Assembly (NCBI GenBank): GCA_910588045.1
Contig: CAJUPS010000028.1
Span: 1 to 35,493, forward strand
DNA length: 35,493 bases
From: an uncultured Oscillospiraceae bacterium
Lineage (GTDB): Bacteria; Bacillota; Clostridia; Oscillospirales; Oscillospiraceae
Direction of reading: 5' to 3'
Shown: one piece after another, positions 21,673 through 29,304 of the stretch
Numbering within the stretch: the stretch's first letter is position 1
Layout: the number at the start of each line of letters is the position of its first letter
The notes under the pieces: model-generated
What the model saw: only the letters and a program-made list of their open reading frames with translations
Told to the model about the DNA's origin: nothing
Database searches by the model: none
Position numbers and translations under genes: made by a program

Positions 21673-21861
21673 AAAAGTTTCGCCAGCCTTTTCAAAGGCT
21701 GCGGAGTCCAGAGGCAGCGCCTCTGGCCGCGCTCGCAAGCGCGGAACACCCCCCCAAAAGCCGCGCCCAACAAAATCTAACAAAGAGTACCATCCCAAAC
21801 ATGCGCGGCTTCAGCGCGCCTTCGCCGCCAACGCGGCGAACAGCGCCGGGAGTTCCCGTCA
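21673..21861 (+). repeat. Structured dispersed repeat, copy 2
   Basis: This is an inverted copy of 19478-19663, reading AAAAGTTTCGCC to TTCCCGTCA on the plus strand. Its hairpins are AGCCTTT/AAAGGCT, CCAGAGGC/GCCTCTGG, CCGCGCT/AGCGCGG, AAAGCCGCGC/GCGCGGCTT and TTCGCCGC/GCGGCGAA. Several stems differ from copy 1 by paired changes. It fills the gap between spoIIP and the MocR-type gene. Confidence 0.85.
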
Positions 21862-21925
21862 AAAGGCGCTTCGCCTCAAGTGCTTGTCCCAATATATGTG
21901 GGGGAAACGCAGAATATAACTTCTC

Positions 21926-23329
21926 CTATCCCTCCGGCCAAGCCCGCCGCAAAGCCTCTATCAGCGCCGGGATCTCCCCGTCTTGCAGGGAGGCGTATCC
22001 CAGGATGACACTGTTGGCCTCACATCGCTCCCCGCGCTCCATATAGTACGCACTCAGCCCCTTGATCCGCACGCCCTCCGCCAGGGCGGAGGCGATCATC
22101 CGCTCCTCCCCCGGTCCGTCCGGCAGCGTCACCAGCAGGTGAAGCCCCGTGTGCCGCCCGGAGAGCCGGACCTGCGGAAACGCCGCCTCCAGCGACGCGG
22201 CCAGCGCCTCCATGCGCCCCTTGTAGGCGCTGCGCATCCGCGCCAGGTGGCGGGTAAAGTACCCCCCCTCCAGAAACAGGCGCAGCGTCTGCTGCTCGAA
22301 GCGGCTGACCGTGTTGGAGTAGCTCCCGAAGGCCCGCCGATAGGCCGCCAGCAGCTCCCAGGGCAGCACCATGCACGCAATCCGGATGCTGGGGGCCAGG
22401 CTTTTGGAGAAGGTGCACAGATAGACCACCCGTCCGTCCGGCCCCGCCATCCCCTGGAGACTGGGCAGGGGCCGCACGTCGAAGCGGAACTCCGCGTCGT
22501 AGTCGTCCTCCAGAATATAGCGCCCCTCCCCCGCCGCCGCCCAACGCAGCAGCTCCGCCCTGCGCCCTGCGGGCATGGTCACACCGGTGGGGAAGTGGTG
22601 GCTGGGGGTCACGTAGCAGAGGTCCGCGCCGCTCTTCTCCAGTCCGGCGGGGTCCAGTCCGCCCCCGTCGATGTCCACGCACCGGCAGGGAATCCCGTTG
22701 TTCTCCAGAATCGTCCTGGGCCGGTCATAGCCCGGATTCTCCACCGCCGCCGTCCGGCCCCGCAGCAGCTGGGCCAGCAGACCCAGCAGATACTCCACCC
22801 CGGCCCCCACCACGATTTGCTCCGGGTCGCACACCACGCCCCGGTAGGCCCGCAGGTACGCCGCCAGCTCCCCCCGCAGCTCCCGGTCGCCCTGGCGGTG
22901 CCCGTGGCGCAGCAGCGCCTCCCCGTTGTACAGCAGCTCCTTTTGGATGCGCCCCCAGGTCCGGAAGGGGAACAGGGCCGTATCCACTGCCCCCGTGGAC
23001 AGATCGAAGCGGACCGGGACCTCCGGCTCCTCCGGCGGACGCATCTCCCCGGCGCCCTCCGCTGTCCGGGGCAGGACGCCGGTGTACTCCAGCACATAGA
23101 ACCCGCTCCGCTCCCGGGCCTCCAGATACCCCTCCGCCACCAGCATCTGATAGGCGGTGTCCACCGTGTTCACCGCCACCGCCAGCTGGGAGGCCAGGGA
23201 GCGCTTCCCGGGCAGCTTATCCTCCGTGCGGAGTGCCCCGCTTCTGATCTGCTCCACGAGGCTGTCGTAGAGCTGCTGATACAGGGGCTTCTCCCCGGCC
23301 GGGTCCAGACAAATCGTGAGTTCCAGCAT
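21926..23329 (-). CDS. MocR/PdxR-type regulator (GntR HTH fused to aminotransferase-like domain)
   Basis: The 467-residue protein starts at ATG 23329, five bases after GGAGG. Residues 1-75 form a GntR winged helix (PLYQQLYDSLVEQIRSGALRTEDKLPGKRSLASQLAVAVNTVDTAYQMLVAEGYLEAR). After a linker, the rest is a fold-type I aminotransferase domain with VVYLCTFSKSLAPSIRIACMVLP, where the Lys in FSKSL should hold PLP. Further PLP-site motifs are YVTPSHHFPTG and YILEDDYDAEFRF. MocR proteins sense PLP or amino compounds. The divergent ECF S component suggests a PdxR-like role controlling vitamin B6 uptake. Confidence 0.92.
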   Translation of the reverse strand: MLELTICLDPAGEKPLYQQLYDSLVEQIRSGALRTEDKLPGKRSLASQLAVAVNTVDTAYQMLVAEGYLEARERSGFYVLEYTGVLPRTAEGAGEMRPPEEPEVPVRFDLSTGAVDTALFPFRTWGRIQKELLYNGEALLRHGHRQGDRELRGELAAYLRAYRGVVCDPEQIVVGAGVEYLLGLLAQLLRGRTAAVENPGYDRPRTILENNGIPCRCVDIDGGGLDPAGLEKSGADLCYVTPSHHFPTGVTMPAGRRAELLRWAAAGEGRYILEDDYDAEFRFDVRPLPSLQGMAGPDGRVVYLCTFSKSLAPSIRIACMVLPWELLAAYRRAFGSYSNTVSRFEQQTLRLFLEGGYFTRHLARMRSAYKGRMEALAASLEAAFPQVRLSGRHTGLHLLVTLPDGPGEERMIASALAEGVRIKGLSAYYMERGERCEANSVILGYASLQDGEIPALIEALRRAWPEG

Positions 23330-23364
23330 ACGCGCCTCCAACTGATACCATAAAAAATTTGCAT

Positions 23365-23400
23365 TCTGACAGTTTCAATAGAGTCAGACAGCGGTATAAT
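23365..23400 (+). promoter_or_regulatory. Divergent control region of mocR and ECF S component genes
   Basis: A perfect TATAAT (23395-23400) serves the plus-strand gene, but its -35 region (GTTTCA) is poor, as expected for an activated promoter. CTGAC and GTCAG form a dyad across 23366-23388, and the related sequences CTGACAG and CAGACAG repeat about 20 bp apart, a pattern suited to MocR binding. Confidence 0.5.
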
Positions 23401-23451
23401 AGCATCAACAAAGCGCTTCGTCAAGGGGGAGCGTACAAGGAGGAAACTTCC

Positions 23452-24021
23452 ATGAAAGAAAACAAATACTTTTCTATCCACAGGATCGCCCTGACCGGCA
23501 TTCTGGCCGCCGCCATCTTTGTGCTGACCAAGTTTGTCAGCATCCCCATCCCCAGCCCGCTGGGCAAGACGGCCCTGTCGGTGGGCAACGCCATGTGCAT
23601 CCTGTCCGCCCTCCTGTTCGGGCCGCTGACGGGGGGACTGGCCGCAGGCGTGGGCAACGCGCTGGTGGATCTGCTGGACCCCGCCTGGGCGTCGGAGTTC
23701 TGGATCACCTTCATCAATAAGTTCCTCATGACATTTGTGGCGGGCCTGGTGATGCACAAGGTCAAGCTGGGCAGCGAGAACGTCCGCATCTGGTTTGCCG
23801 GTTTCATGGGCGCTCTGACCTACAGCCTGCTGTATGTGACGAAGAACATCATCCTGGGCGTGGTCAAGCATGGCTTTACCTGGGAGGTGGCCATTGTGGA
23901 GACGCTGACGCTCAAGCTGCCGGTGACGCTGGCAAACGGCGTGATCGCCGTGATCTGCGCCGGGGCGCTGTACCTGATTCTGAAACAGCCTCTGCGGAAG
24001 GCCCACGTGCTGCCCGCGTGA
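23452..24021 (+). CDS. ECF transporter S component, probably for vitamin B6
   Basis: The 189-residue membrane protein has five to six transmembrane helices and the S-component N-terminal pattern: IHRIALTGILAAAIFVLTKFVSIPIPSPLGKTALSVGNAMCILSALLFGPLTGGLAAGVGNALVDLL. It contains the A-x-x-x-A helix that docks on EcfT. The start is ATG 23452 after AAGGAGG. Vitamin specificity is inferred from the divergent MocR/PdxR-like gene, as PdxU-type S components are PdxR-regulated in other Firmicutes. Niacin, queuosine precursors or another vitamin remain possible. No EcfA or EcfT gene is in the window, so a shared module is expected. Confidence 0.87.
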   Translation: MKENKYFSIHRIALTGILAAAIFVLTKFVSIPIPSPLGKTALSVGNAMCILSALLFGPLTGGLAAGVGNALVDLLDPAWASEFWITFINKFLMTFVAGLVMHKVKLGSENVRIWFAGFMGALTYSLLYVTKNIILGVVKHGFTWEVAIVETLTLKLPVTLANGVIAVICAGALYLILKQPLRKAHVLPA

Positions 24022-24050
24022 ACCTCTTCTTGAATAGACGCGAAAAAGAA

Positions 24051-24067
24051 CAGGCTGCCCCAAAGGG
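24051..24067 (+). repeat. Left 17-bp direct repeat flanking an AT-rich cassette
   Basis: CAGGCTGCCCCAAAGGG matches 24926-24942 at 16 of 17 positions. It lies just after the ECF S gene and, with the A-run before it, looks like the left arm and loop of an intrinsic terminator lacking its right arm. Confidence 0.7.
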
Positions 24068-24087
24068 TAAGACTTCATAAAAAGGTT

Positions 24088-24128
24088 AAGGACAGGGTGA
24101 ACCGCAAATAGTTCGCCTTGTCCTTTTT
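24088..24128. terminator. Terminator of the RpiB-like gene (usable in both directions)
   Basis: A stem of about 15 pairs (AAGGACA-x-GG-x-GAAC, 24088-24102 with 24111-24125) has TTTTT on its plus-strand side and TTTTT a few bases after it on the minus strand. Confidence 0.7.
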
Positions 24129-24192
24129 ATACCGCGCAACTCACTAATGATACTTTCGAGGAAGTGTCCGTAGAAGAAAGATACATAATTGT

Positions 24193-24825
24193 TTATCTGT
24201 TACTCTGAATGAAGTCCAGTATCTCTTTTTCCTTACCGTGTGTCAATATATATTCAACAACATTGCTCTTTTGGAACACCTTTTTGCAGAACACTTTATC
24301 CAGCTGTTCAAATACATCTATTGCGATTCGTTTTGTCAAGGCGTTCATTTCCTTTAATAGCAAGGCATCTTGTTTTTTCCTGTCCGCATCTTCCGGTGGA
24401 TAACCAATACCAAATTCGCCCTCAAACAGCTTATCTAAGGTACACTGCAAATTTATTTCTCCAGCCCAGCCAAAATTCAATCCCAAAGGAATAGACACAG
24501 CATTTCCGTTATTGATTCTTCCAAACAAAAAAGCATCTTGTGGATTTTCCACATATCCGCAGATCACATCGGGAAGGCTGTTGCAAGCAAGCATCATCCC
24601 TTGCCCCGAAGAGCATCCTGTCACAATAAAGTCGACGGACCTGCTTGATAAAAGCATACTAATCATCACTGCAATCTCTATGTACGAAAAATAGCAGGAT
24701 TCATCCTGACAGCAGCCAAAGTTAATCACTTCATACCCATGCTTTTCTGCCGTATTCAACGTACAATGGTATAACAATTCATTTTTCTCCGTTTGGGAGG
24801 TTGCTTGAATCACCCCGATTTTCAT
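24193..24825 (-). CDS. RpiB/LacA/LacB-family sugar-phosphate isomerase-like protein
   Basis: The 210-residue protein belongs to the RpiB/LacAB superfamily. GCSSGQGMMLACN corresponds to the GCGTG-x-G-x-x-x-AAN anion-hole motif of RpiB, and GRINNGNAVSIPLGLN to the R-x-HNNANV region. It is about 60 residues longer than RpiB, with a C-terminal helical extension, as in the less-studied long RpiB-like proteins. The usual catalytic Cys/Thr near the motif is replaced by GCSSG. It would interconvert aldose and ketose phosphates, but the substrate is unknown. Base composition is far more AT-rich than all neighbours (about one-third GC in parts), which suggests transfer. AAGGGGA precedes the ATG. Confidence 0.82.
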   Translation of the reverse strand: MKIGVIQATSQTEKNELLYHCTLNTAEKHGYEVINFGCCQDESCYFSYIEIAVMISMLLSSRSVDFIVTGCSSGQGMMLACNSLPDVICGYVENPQDAFLFGRINNGNAVSIPLGLNFGWAGEINLQCTLDKLFEGEFGIGYPPEDADRKKQDALLLKEMNALTKRIAIDVFEQLDKVFCKKVFQKSNVVEYILTHGKEKEILDFIQSNR

Positions 24826-24864
24826 ATGTATCCCCTTTCAACTTCCGGTTTTTTTGACCAGTCC

Positions 24865-24893
24865 ATTATAAAACAATCCCCGTCAAAAAGCAA
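24865..24893 (-). promoter_or_regulatory. Sigma-A promoter of the RpiB-like gene
   Basis: On the minus strand, TTGCTT (24893-24888), 17 bp, perfect TATAAT (24870-24865). Inside the AT-rich cassette. Confidence 0.7.
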
Positions 24894-24924
24894 CGGCTTC
24901 TCAGCGGATGTTCGCCTCCCTATG

Positions 24925-24956
24925 GCAGGCCGCCCCAAAGGGCGGCCTGCTCTTTT
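24925..24956 (+). terminator. Orphan terminator containing the right direct repeat
   Basis: The stem GCAGGCCGCCC/GGGCGGCCTGC (24925-24935 with 24940-24950) is followed by TCTTTT on the plus strand, yet no plus-strand gene precedes it after the ECF S gene 900 bp away. Its left arm and loop repeat 24051-24067. Confidence 0.75.
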
Positions 24957-24993
24957 CCGCCGCAAAAGTGTAGTGGCATTTTCACAAAAACTG

Positions 24994-25002
24994 TGCTATA
25001 GT
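24994..25002 (+). promoter_or_regulatory. Extended -10 promoter of the sensor operon
   Basis: TGCTATAGT (24994-25002) is an extended -10 element 33 bp before the response regulator start. The -35 region is weak (TGGCAT). Confidence 0.5.
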
Positions 25003-25034
25003 AGGAAAAACAGGCTCTGGGAGGAGGATTTGTT

Positions 25035-26651
25035 ATGCTGCGCGTGTTTCTGGTAGAGGACGAGAGCATCATCCGGGAGACCCTGCGGGACACGGTGCCC
25101 TGGGCGCAATACGGCTACACCTTCGCCGGGGAGGCCGGGGACGGGGAGATGGCCCTGCCCCTGATCCGCCAGACGAAGCCCGACGTGCTCATCACCGACA
25201 TCCGGATGCCCTTCATGGACGGTCTGGCCCTCAGCGAGCTGGTCAGCCGGGAGTTTCCGGAGATGAAAATCGTCATCATCTCCGGTTACGACGACTTCGA
25301 GTACGCCCGGCAGGCAATCCACATCGGCGTGGACCGGTATCTCCTGAAGCCCATCACGAAAAAAGCCCTGCTGGACGTGCTCGCGGAGCTCAGGGAGAAA
25401 ATCGAGAGCGAGCGGGCCAACCGCAGCTATCTGGTCCAGTTCCACCGGGAGGCGGAGGAGTACGAGCAGTACACCCGCCGGGTGTTCTTCGAGCGCATTG
25501 TGGCGGGGCAGCTGTCCGTCCAGGAGATCTACGAGTCCGCGGCCAAGCTGGACATCGACCTCCGGGCCCAGTGCTACACCATCGCCTTCTTCTCCGTCCT
25601 GCCCGCGCCCTCCGGCTCGGCCTACTCCGAGCCCGGGGCCCGCCTGCGGGACGCCCTGCTGGAGCACTTCCTGAAATATCCGGAGTACATCCTTCTGCGC
25701 TGGAACCTGACCACCTACGCCGTGCTCCTCAAGGGGGACGCCGCCCGGATGGAGGCGCTCTCCCGCCGCTGCGTGGAAACCGTGCGCACCCAGTACGCCT
25801 CCTATGCCCCGGGGCAGAGCTGGTATGTGGCCGTGGGACGGCCCACCCAGCGGCTGAGCACCCTGCCGGCCTGCTTCGAGGAGGTCTCCCGCCTCTGGGC
25901 CTACCGGTACATCCTGCCCCGCCAGCATGTGCTGACGTCGGATACCGTCAGCTTCCTCACCGGCACCGGCAGCGACTGCCAGCTGGACCATCTGGACGCA
26001 GGCAAGGTGGACCCGGCCATTCTCACCGGCGTGATGCAGAGCGCCAGCGCCCAGGAGGTCCCCAGCTTTGCCGACGAGTACATCCGCAGCGTGGAGGAGG
26101 CCCTGGGCTCCAAGCCCTTCTGTCAGTACCTCATGCTCTCCGCCCGCTTCACGGCGGCCCGCTTCGCCGCCTCCCTGGGCGTAAGCCAGCAGGAGGCCCT
26201 CGCGCCCCTGACCTGCCTGGAGCTGGTGGGGCGCAGCGTGACGGCGGCGGACCTGAAGGGGTATCTCTCGGCCATCCTGCTGCGGGTCATCGAGCTGCGG
26301 GATCAGGCGTCCAGCAGTCAGTACCGGCGTCTGCTCAAGCAGGCGGTGGCCTATATCGGAGGGCACTTCACCGAGGAATCCCTCTCCCTCAACCAGGTGG
26401 CCCAGGAGGTCAATATCTCCGCCAACTACCTCTCTGCGGTGTTCAGCCAGGAGATGGGCGCCACCTTCACCGAGTACGTTACCGGCAAGCGGATGGAGCT
26501 GGCCAAGGAGCTGCTGCGCACCACCGATAAGCGCTCCGGCGAGGTGGCGGCGGCGGTGGGCTACCGGGATCCCCACTATTTCAGCTTTCTCTTCAAGAAG
26601 ACCCAGGGCTGCACGCCCCGGGACTACCGGGGAGGGGGGAAGCGCCCGTGA
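25035..26651 (+). CDS. YesN-type response regulator (REC + AraC HTH)
   Basis: The 538-residue protein has an N-terminal receiver domain with acidic pocket E8-D9, phosphoacceptor D55 (DVLITDIRMPFMDG) and the YLLKPI lysine near residue 107. A long middle region of about 280 residues follows. The C-terminal AraC-type double HTH (from about 435) reads VAYIGGHFTEESLSLNQVAQEVNISANYLSAVFSQEMGATFTEYVTGKRMELAKELL, then EVAAAVGYRDPHYFSFLFKKTQGCTPRDYR. YesN-type regulators usually activate sugar transporter genes. AGGAGG precedes the ATG. The stop overlaps the GTG start of the kinase gene. Confidence 0.93.
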   Translation: MLRVFLVEDESIIRETLRDTVPWAQYGYTFAGEAGDGEMALPLIRQTKPDVLITDIRMPFMDGLALSELVSREFPEMKIVIISGYDDFEYARQAIHIGVDRYLLKPITKKALLDVLAELREKIESERANRSYLVQFHREAEEYEQYTRRVFFERIVAGQLSVQEIYESAAKLDIDLRAQCYTIAFFSVLPAPSGSAYSEPGARLRDALLEHFLKYPEYILLRWNLTTYAVLLKGDAARMEALSRRCVETVRTQYASYAPGQSWYVAVGRPTQRLSTLPACFEEVSRLWAYRYILPRQHVLTSDTVSFLTGTGSDCQLDHLDAGKVDPAILTGVMQSASAQEVPSFADEYIRSVEEALGSKPFCQYLMLSARFTAARFAASLGVSQQEALAPLTCLELVGRSVTAADLKGYLSAILLRVIELRDQASSSQYRRLLKQAVAYIGGHFTEESLSLNQVAQEVNISANYLSAVFSQEMGATFTEYVTGKRMELAKELLRTTDKRSGEVAAAVGYRDPHYFSFLFKKTQGCTPRDYRGGGKRP

Positions 26652-28066
26652 GAGGCCCGGATTCCATCCAAAGCCGGATGCGCCGCATGGTGGCCGTCTG
26701 CGGCGGCTTCATGGCGGCCCTCCTGGCGGTGTCCGTAGGGCTGGTGGTGATGCACAACAGCCAGTATAAGAACCTCCTGTACAACGTGACCACCGCCTCG
26801 GAGTTCAACCAGGACTTCAAGGAGAACATCGACCTGAAGATGTACTACTACGTCATCGAGAGCCGGTACTCCGAGGGCCTGCCCATTCAGGAGGTCCAGG
26901 CGGCCCAGGCCCTGGCGATCAACCTCCTGGATACCACCAGCCAGAAGGACAGCCTCCGGGCCGTCACCAGCGTGCTGGACCTGTGCGAGAACCTGGAGGA
27001 AAAGATCTACCAGATCCAGCAGACCCAGAGCTACGACGAGCGGCAGATCCAGTTGGAAAACAACGTCTACGTCCTCACAGCCCTGATTCAGGAATATATG
27101 TACAACTATCTCTACTGTGAGTCCGTGCAGCTGAACCTCCTACAGCAGCAGATCTCCCGACGCCTCACGGCGGAGATTTTTCTGGTGCTGGCCCTGTCCG
27201 CCGTCCTGATCCTGCTGCTGCTCCAGTACAGCATCCGTCTGAGCCGTTCCGTCACCCAGCCGGTGGTGGACCTGAGCCGCCGGGCGGAGGACGTCATCGG
27301 CGGAGACCTGACCGTCCGGGAGCCGGTCCACTCGGAGACCTACGAGATCCGCACCCTCAGCGAGGGCATGGAGCAGATGATCGCCCGGCTCAACGCGCAG
27401 ATCCAGGAGAGCACCCGGAAGCAGGCCAGTCTCCGCAAGGCGGAGCTGGCGCTGCTCCAGGCCCAGATCAACCCCCACTTCCTCTACAACACCATGGACA
27501 CCATTATCTGGCTCATCGAGGCGGACCGGCCCCAGGCGGCGGTGGAGATGGTCTCCAACCTGTCCGACTTCTTCCGCCACTCCCTGAGCCGGGGGGAGGA
27601 CGTGATCCCCCTGAAGGAGGAGGAACAGCACGTGCGCAGTTACCTCCAGATCCAGCAGGCCCGCTACAAGGACATCCTGGAATACACGATTCAGATCGAC
27701 CCCGGCCTCCGCGAAGCGCGTCTCCCCAAGCTGACCCTCCAGCCCCTGGTGGAGAACGCCCTGTACCACGGCATCAAGCGCAAGCGGGGGAAGGGCTGCA
27801 TCTGCATCACCGGCCGGGAGGAGGCGGGCGACGTGCTGCTCCAGATCACCGACGACGGCGCAGGCATGACGGAGGCGCGGCTGGAGGAGCTCAGTCGGGC
27901 CATCGAGAGGGGGGAGCGGCCGGGCTTCGGCCTGGCCACCGTCCATGAGCGGCTGCGGCTGCTCTTTGGCAGTCCCTATGGTCTGACGCTATCCAGTCGG
28001 GAGGGGGTGGGGACCACCGTGACCGTGCGCTTCCCGCGCCGGGAGAGAAAGGAGGCGGAGGCATGA
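26648..28066 (+). CDS. LytS/YesM-type sensor histidine kinase
   Basis: The 472-residue protein starts at GTG 26648, overlapping the previous stop (GTGA). A first transmembrane helix (VCGGFMAALLAVSVGLVVMHN), an extracellular helical sensor of about 130 residues, a second transmembrane helix (FLVLALSAVLILLLLQYSIRL) and a HAMP domain are followed by the His_kinase domain with QAQINPHFLYNTMDTIIWLIE, His277 being the likely phosphorylated residue. The HATPase_c part includes PLVENALYHGIK and DDGAGM. It probably phosphorylates the YesN-type partner. The lipoprotein encoded next probably presents sugar to its outer domain. Confidence 0.93.
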   Translation: MRGPDSIQSRMRRMVAVCGGFMAALLAVSVGLVVMHNSQYKNLLYNVTTASEFNQDFKENIDLKMYYYVIESRYSEGLPIQEVQAAQALAINLLDTTSQKDSLRAVTSVLDLCENLEEKIYQIQQTQSYDERQIQLENNVYVLTALIQEYMYNYLYCESVQLNLLQQQISRRLTAEIFLVLALSAVLILLLLQYSIRLSRSVTQPVVDLSRRAEDVIGGDLTVREPVHSETYEIRTLSEGMEQMIARLNAQIQESTRKQASLRKAELALLQAQINPHFLYNTMDTIIWLIEADRPQAAVEMVSNLSDFFRHSLSRGEDVIPLKEEEQHVRSYLQIQQARYKDILEYTIQIDPGLREARLPKLTLQPLVENALYHGIKRKRGKGCICITGREEAGDVLLQITDDGAGMTEARLEELSRAIERGERPGFGLATVHERLRLLFGSPYGLTLSSREGVGTTVTVRFPRRERKEAEA

Positions 28067-29052
28067 GACGCCGTGTTCTGTTCGCGCTGCTGACGCTGGG
28101 GCTCCTTCTGAGCGCCGCCTGTACCGCGGACCCCGCCGGAGAACCGGCCAGTGAGGACCTCATCGTGATCGGCATGTGCCAGGTGGGCGCGGAGTCCGAC
28201 TGGCGGGTGGCCAACTCCGAGTCCATGAAGGCGGTCTTCACGGAGGCCAACGGCTATCGCCTCCTCTTCGACGACGCCCGGCAGAAGCAGGAGAACCAGA
28301 TCACCGCCATCCGCAAGTTCATCCAGCAGCAGGTGGACTATATCGTCCTGATGCCCATCCGGGAGGGCGGCTGGGACTCCGTGCTCCAGGAGGCCAGGGA
28401 GGCGGGCATTCCCGTCATTCTGGTGGACCGCCGGGTGGACGTGGAGGACGAGGCGCTCTACACCGCCCACGTGGGCTCCGACTTCCTGGAGGAGGGGCGG
28501 CGGGCCGTCGCCTGGATGGAGGGGACCTTCCAGGGGGCGGAGGACCCCGTGCGCATCATCCATATCCAGGGCACTCCGGGTTCCACCGCCCAGCTGGGCC
28601 GGACGGCGGCCCTGGAGGAGGCCGTGGCGGCCCACGAGAACTGGGAGCTGCTGGTCCGCCTGGACGGGGACTTCACCCAGGCGAAGACCTACGAGGTCAT
28701 GACGGACTATCTCTCCTCTCTCCCGGGGCCGGGGGACATCGACGTGGTCTACTGCGAGAACGACAACATCGCCTTCGGCGCCCTCCAGGCCCTGGAGGAG
28801 CAGGGCTACCCCTGCGGCCGGGACGGGGTGAACATCATCACCTTCGACGCCACCCGGGGGGCGCTGGCGGAGTGTCTGAACGGCAGGATCTCCCTGGCGG
28901 TGGAGTGCAACCCCCTGCTGGGCCCCCTGGCGGAGGAGGTCATCCGGACCCTGGAGGCGGGGGGAAGTCCGGAGAAGCACCGCTACGTGGAGGAACAGAT
29001 CTTTACCGCGGAGGACCTGACGGAGGCGCTGCTGGAGAGTCGGGAATATTGA
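28063..29052 (+). CDS. Periplasmic-binding-like lipoprotein, putative sugar co-sensor
   Basis: The 329-residue protein starts at ATG 28063, overlapping the kinase stop (ATGA). A lipoprotein signal ends LSAAC. The mature part is a type I periplasmic binding protein close to YtfQ: IVIGMCQVGAESDWRVANSESMKAVF, then ARQKQENQITAIRKFIQQQVDYIVLMPIREGGWDSVLQEAREAGIPVILVDRRVD. Because it is translationally coupled to a YesN/LytS pair and not to permeases, I infer it is the ligand sensor of a three-component system, as described for XylFII-LytS-YesN in Clostridium. The transporter at 30875 has its own binding protein of the same family. Confidence 0.88.
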   Translation: MRRRVLFALLTLGLLLSAACTADPAGEPASEDLIVIGMCQVGAESDWRVANSESMKAVFTEANGYRLLFDDARQKQENQITAIRKFIQQQVDYIVLMPIREGGWDSVLQEAREAGIPVILVDRRVDVEDEALYTAHVGSDFLEEGRRAVAWMEGTFQGAEDPVRIIHIQGTPGSTAQLGRTAALEEAVAAHENWELLVRLDGDFTQAKTYEVMTDYLSSLPGPGDIDVVYCENDNIAFGALQALEEQGYPCGRDGVNIITFDATRGALAECLNGRISLAVECNPLLGPLAEEVIRTLEAGGSPEKHRYVEEQIFTAEDLTEALLESREY

Positions 29053-29056
29053 AATC

Positions 29057-29271
29057 GGGACTGTCAAAAAAGCCCTCCGCAGGAGTTTTCGCCGAAGGCG
29101 AAAATAAATTTGAATCGCTTTTTCGGCGGCGTGTACGTCCGTGAAGCGCCGCATGGTGGCGCTTTTAGCGCTAAGCCACGCAAAGCGTGGCCCACGGAAA
29201 AAGCACTCTGCGGGCCGAACTCGGCCCGGACCCCATTCCCAAAAAAGACGCGAAGCATCTTTTTGACACCC
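29057..29271. repeat. Hairpin-rich element with TGTCAAAAA inverted ends
   Basis: The ends GGGACTGTCAAAAAAGC (29057-29073) and GCATCTTTTTGACACCC (29255-29271) are imperfect inverted copies. In between are several hairpins: TTTTCGCC/GGCGAAAA near 29086, GCCACGC/GCGTGGC near 29174, and GGGCCGA/TCGGCCC near 29212. No coding frame is convincing. It fills the gap between the sensor operon and the AraR-like gene and may be a non-autonomous mobile element. Confidence 0.6.
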
Positions 29272-29273
29272 AG

Positions 29274-29302
29274 AAAGGCCGGGACGAACTGTCCCGGCCT
29301 TT
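29274..29302. terminator. Terminator at the end of the AraR-like gene
   Basis: The perfect stem AAAGGCCGGGAC/GTCCCGGCCTTT (29274-29285 with 29291-29302) has a 5-nt loop. It starts just after the minus-strand TAA, and plus-strand sequence after it is TTTATTTAT. Confidence 0.8.
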
Positions 29303-29304
29303 AT

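Noticed and set aside
20390..21919. 509-codon plus-strand frame
   Set aside because: It is antisense to spoIIP and runs through the structured repeat.
24193..24825. Possible phage or transposase gene in the AT-rich segment
   Set aside because: The only gene present has clear RpiB/LacAB family motifs. No recombinase is in the cassette.
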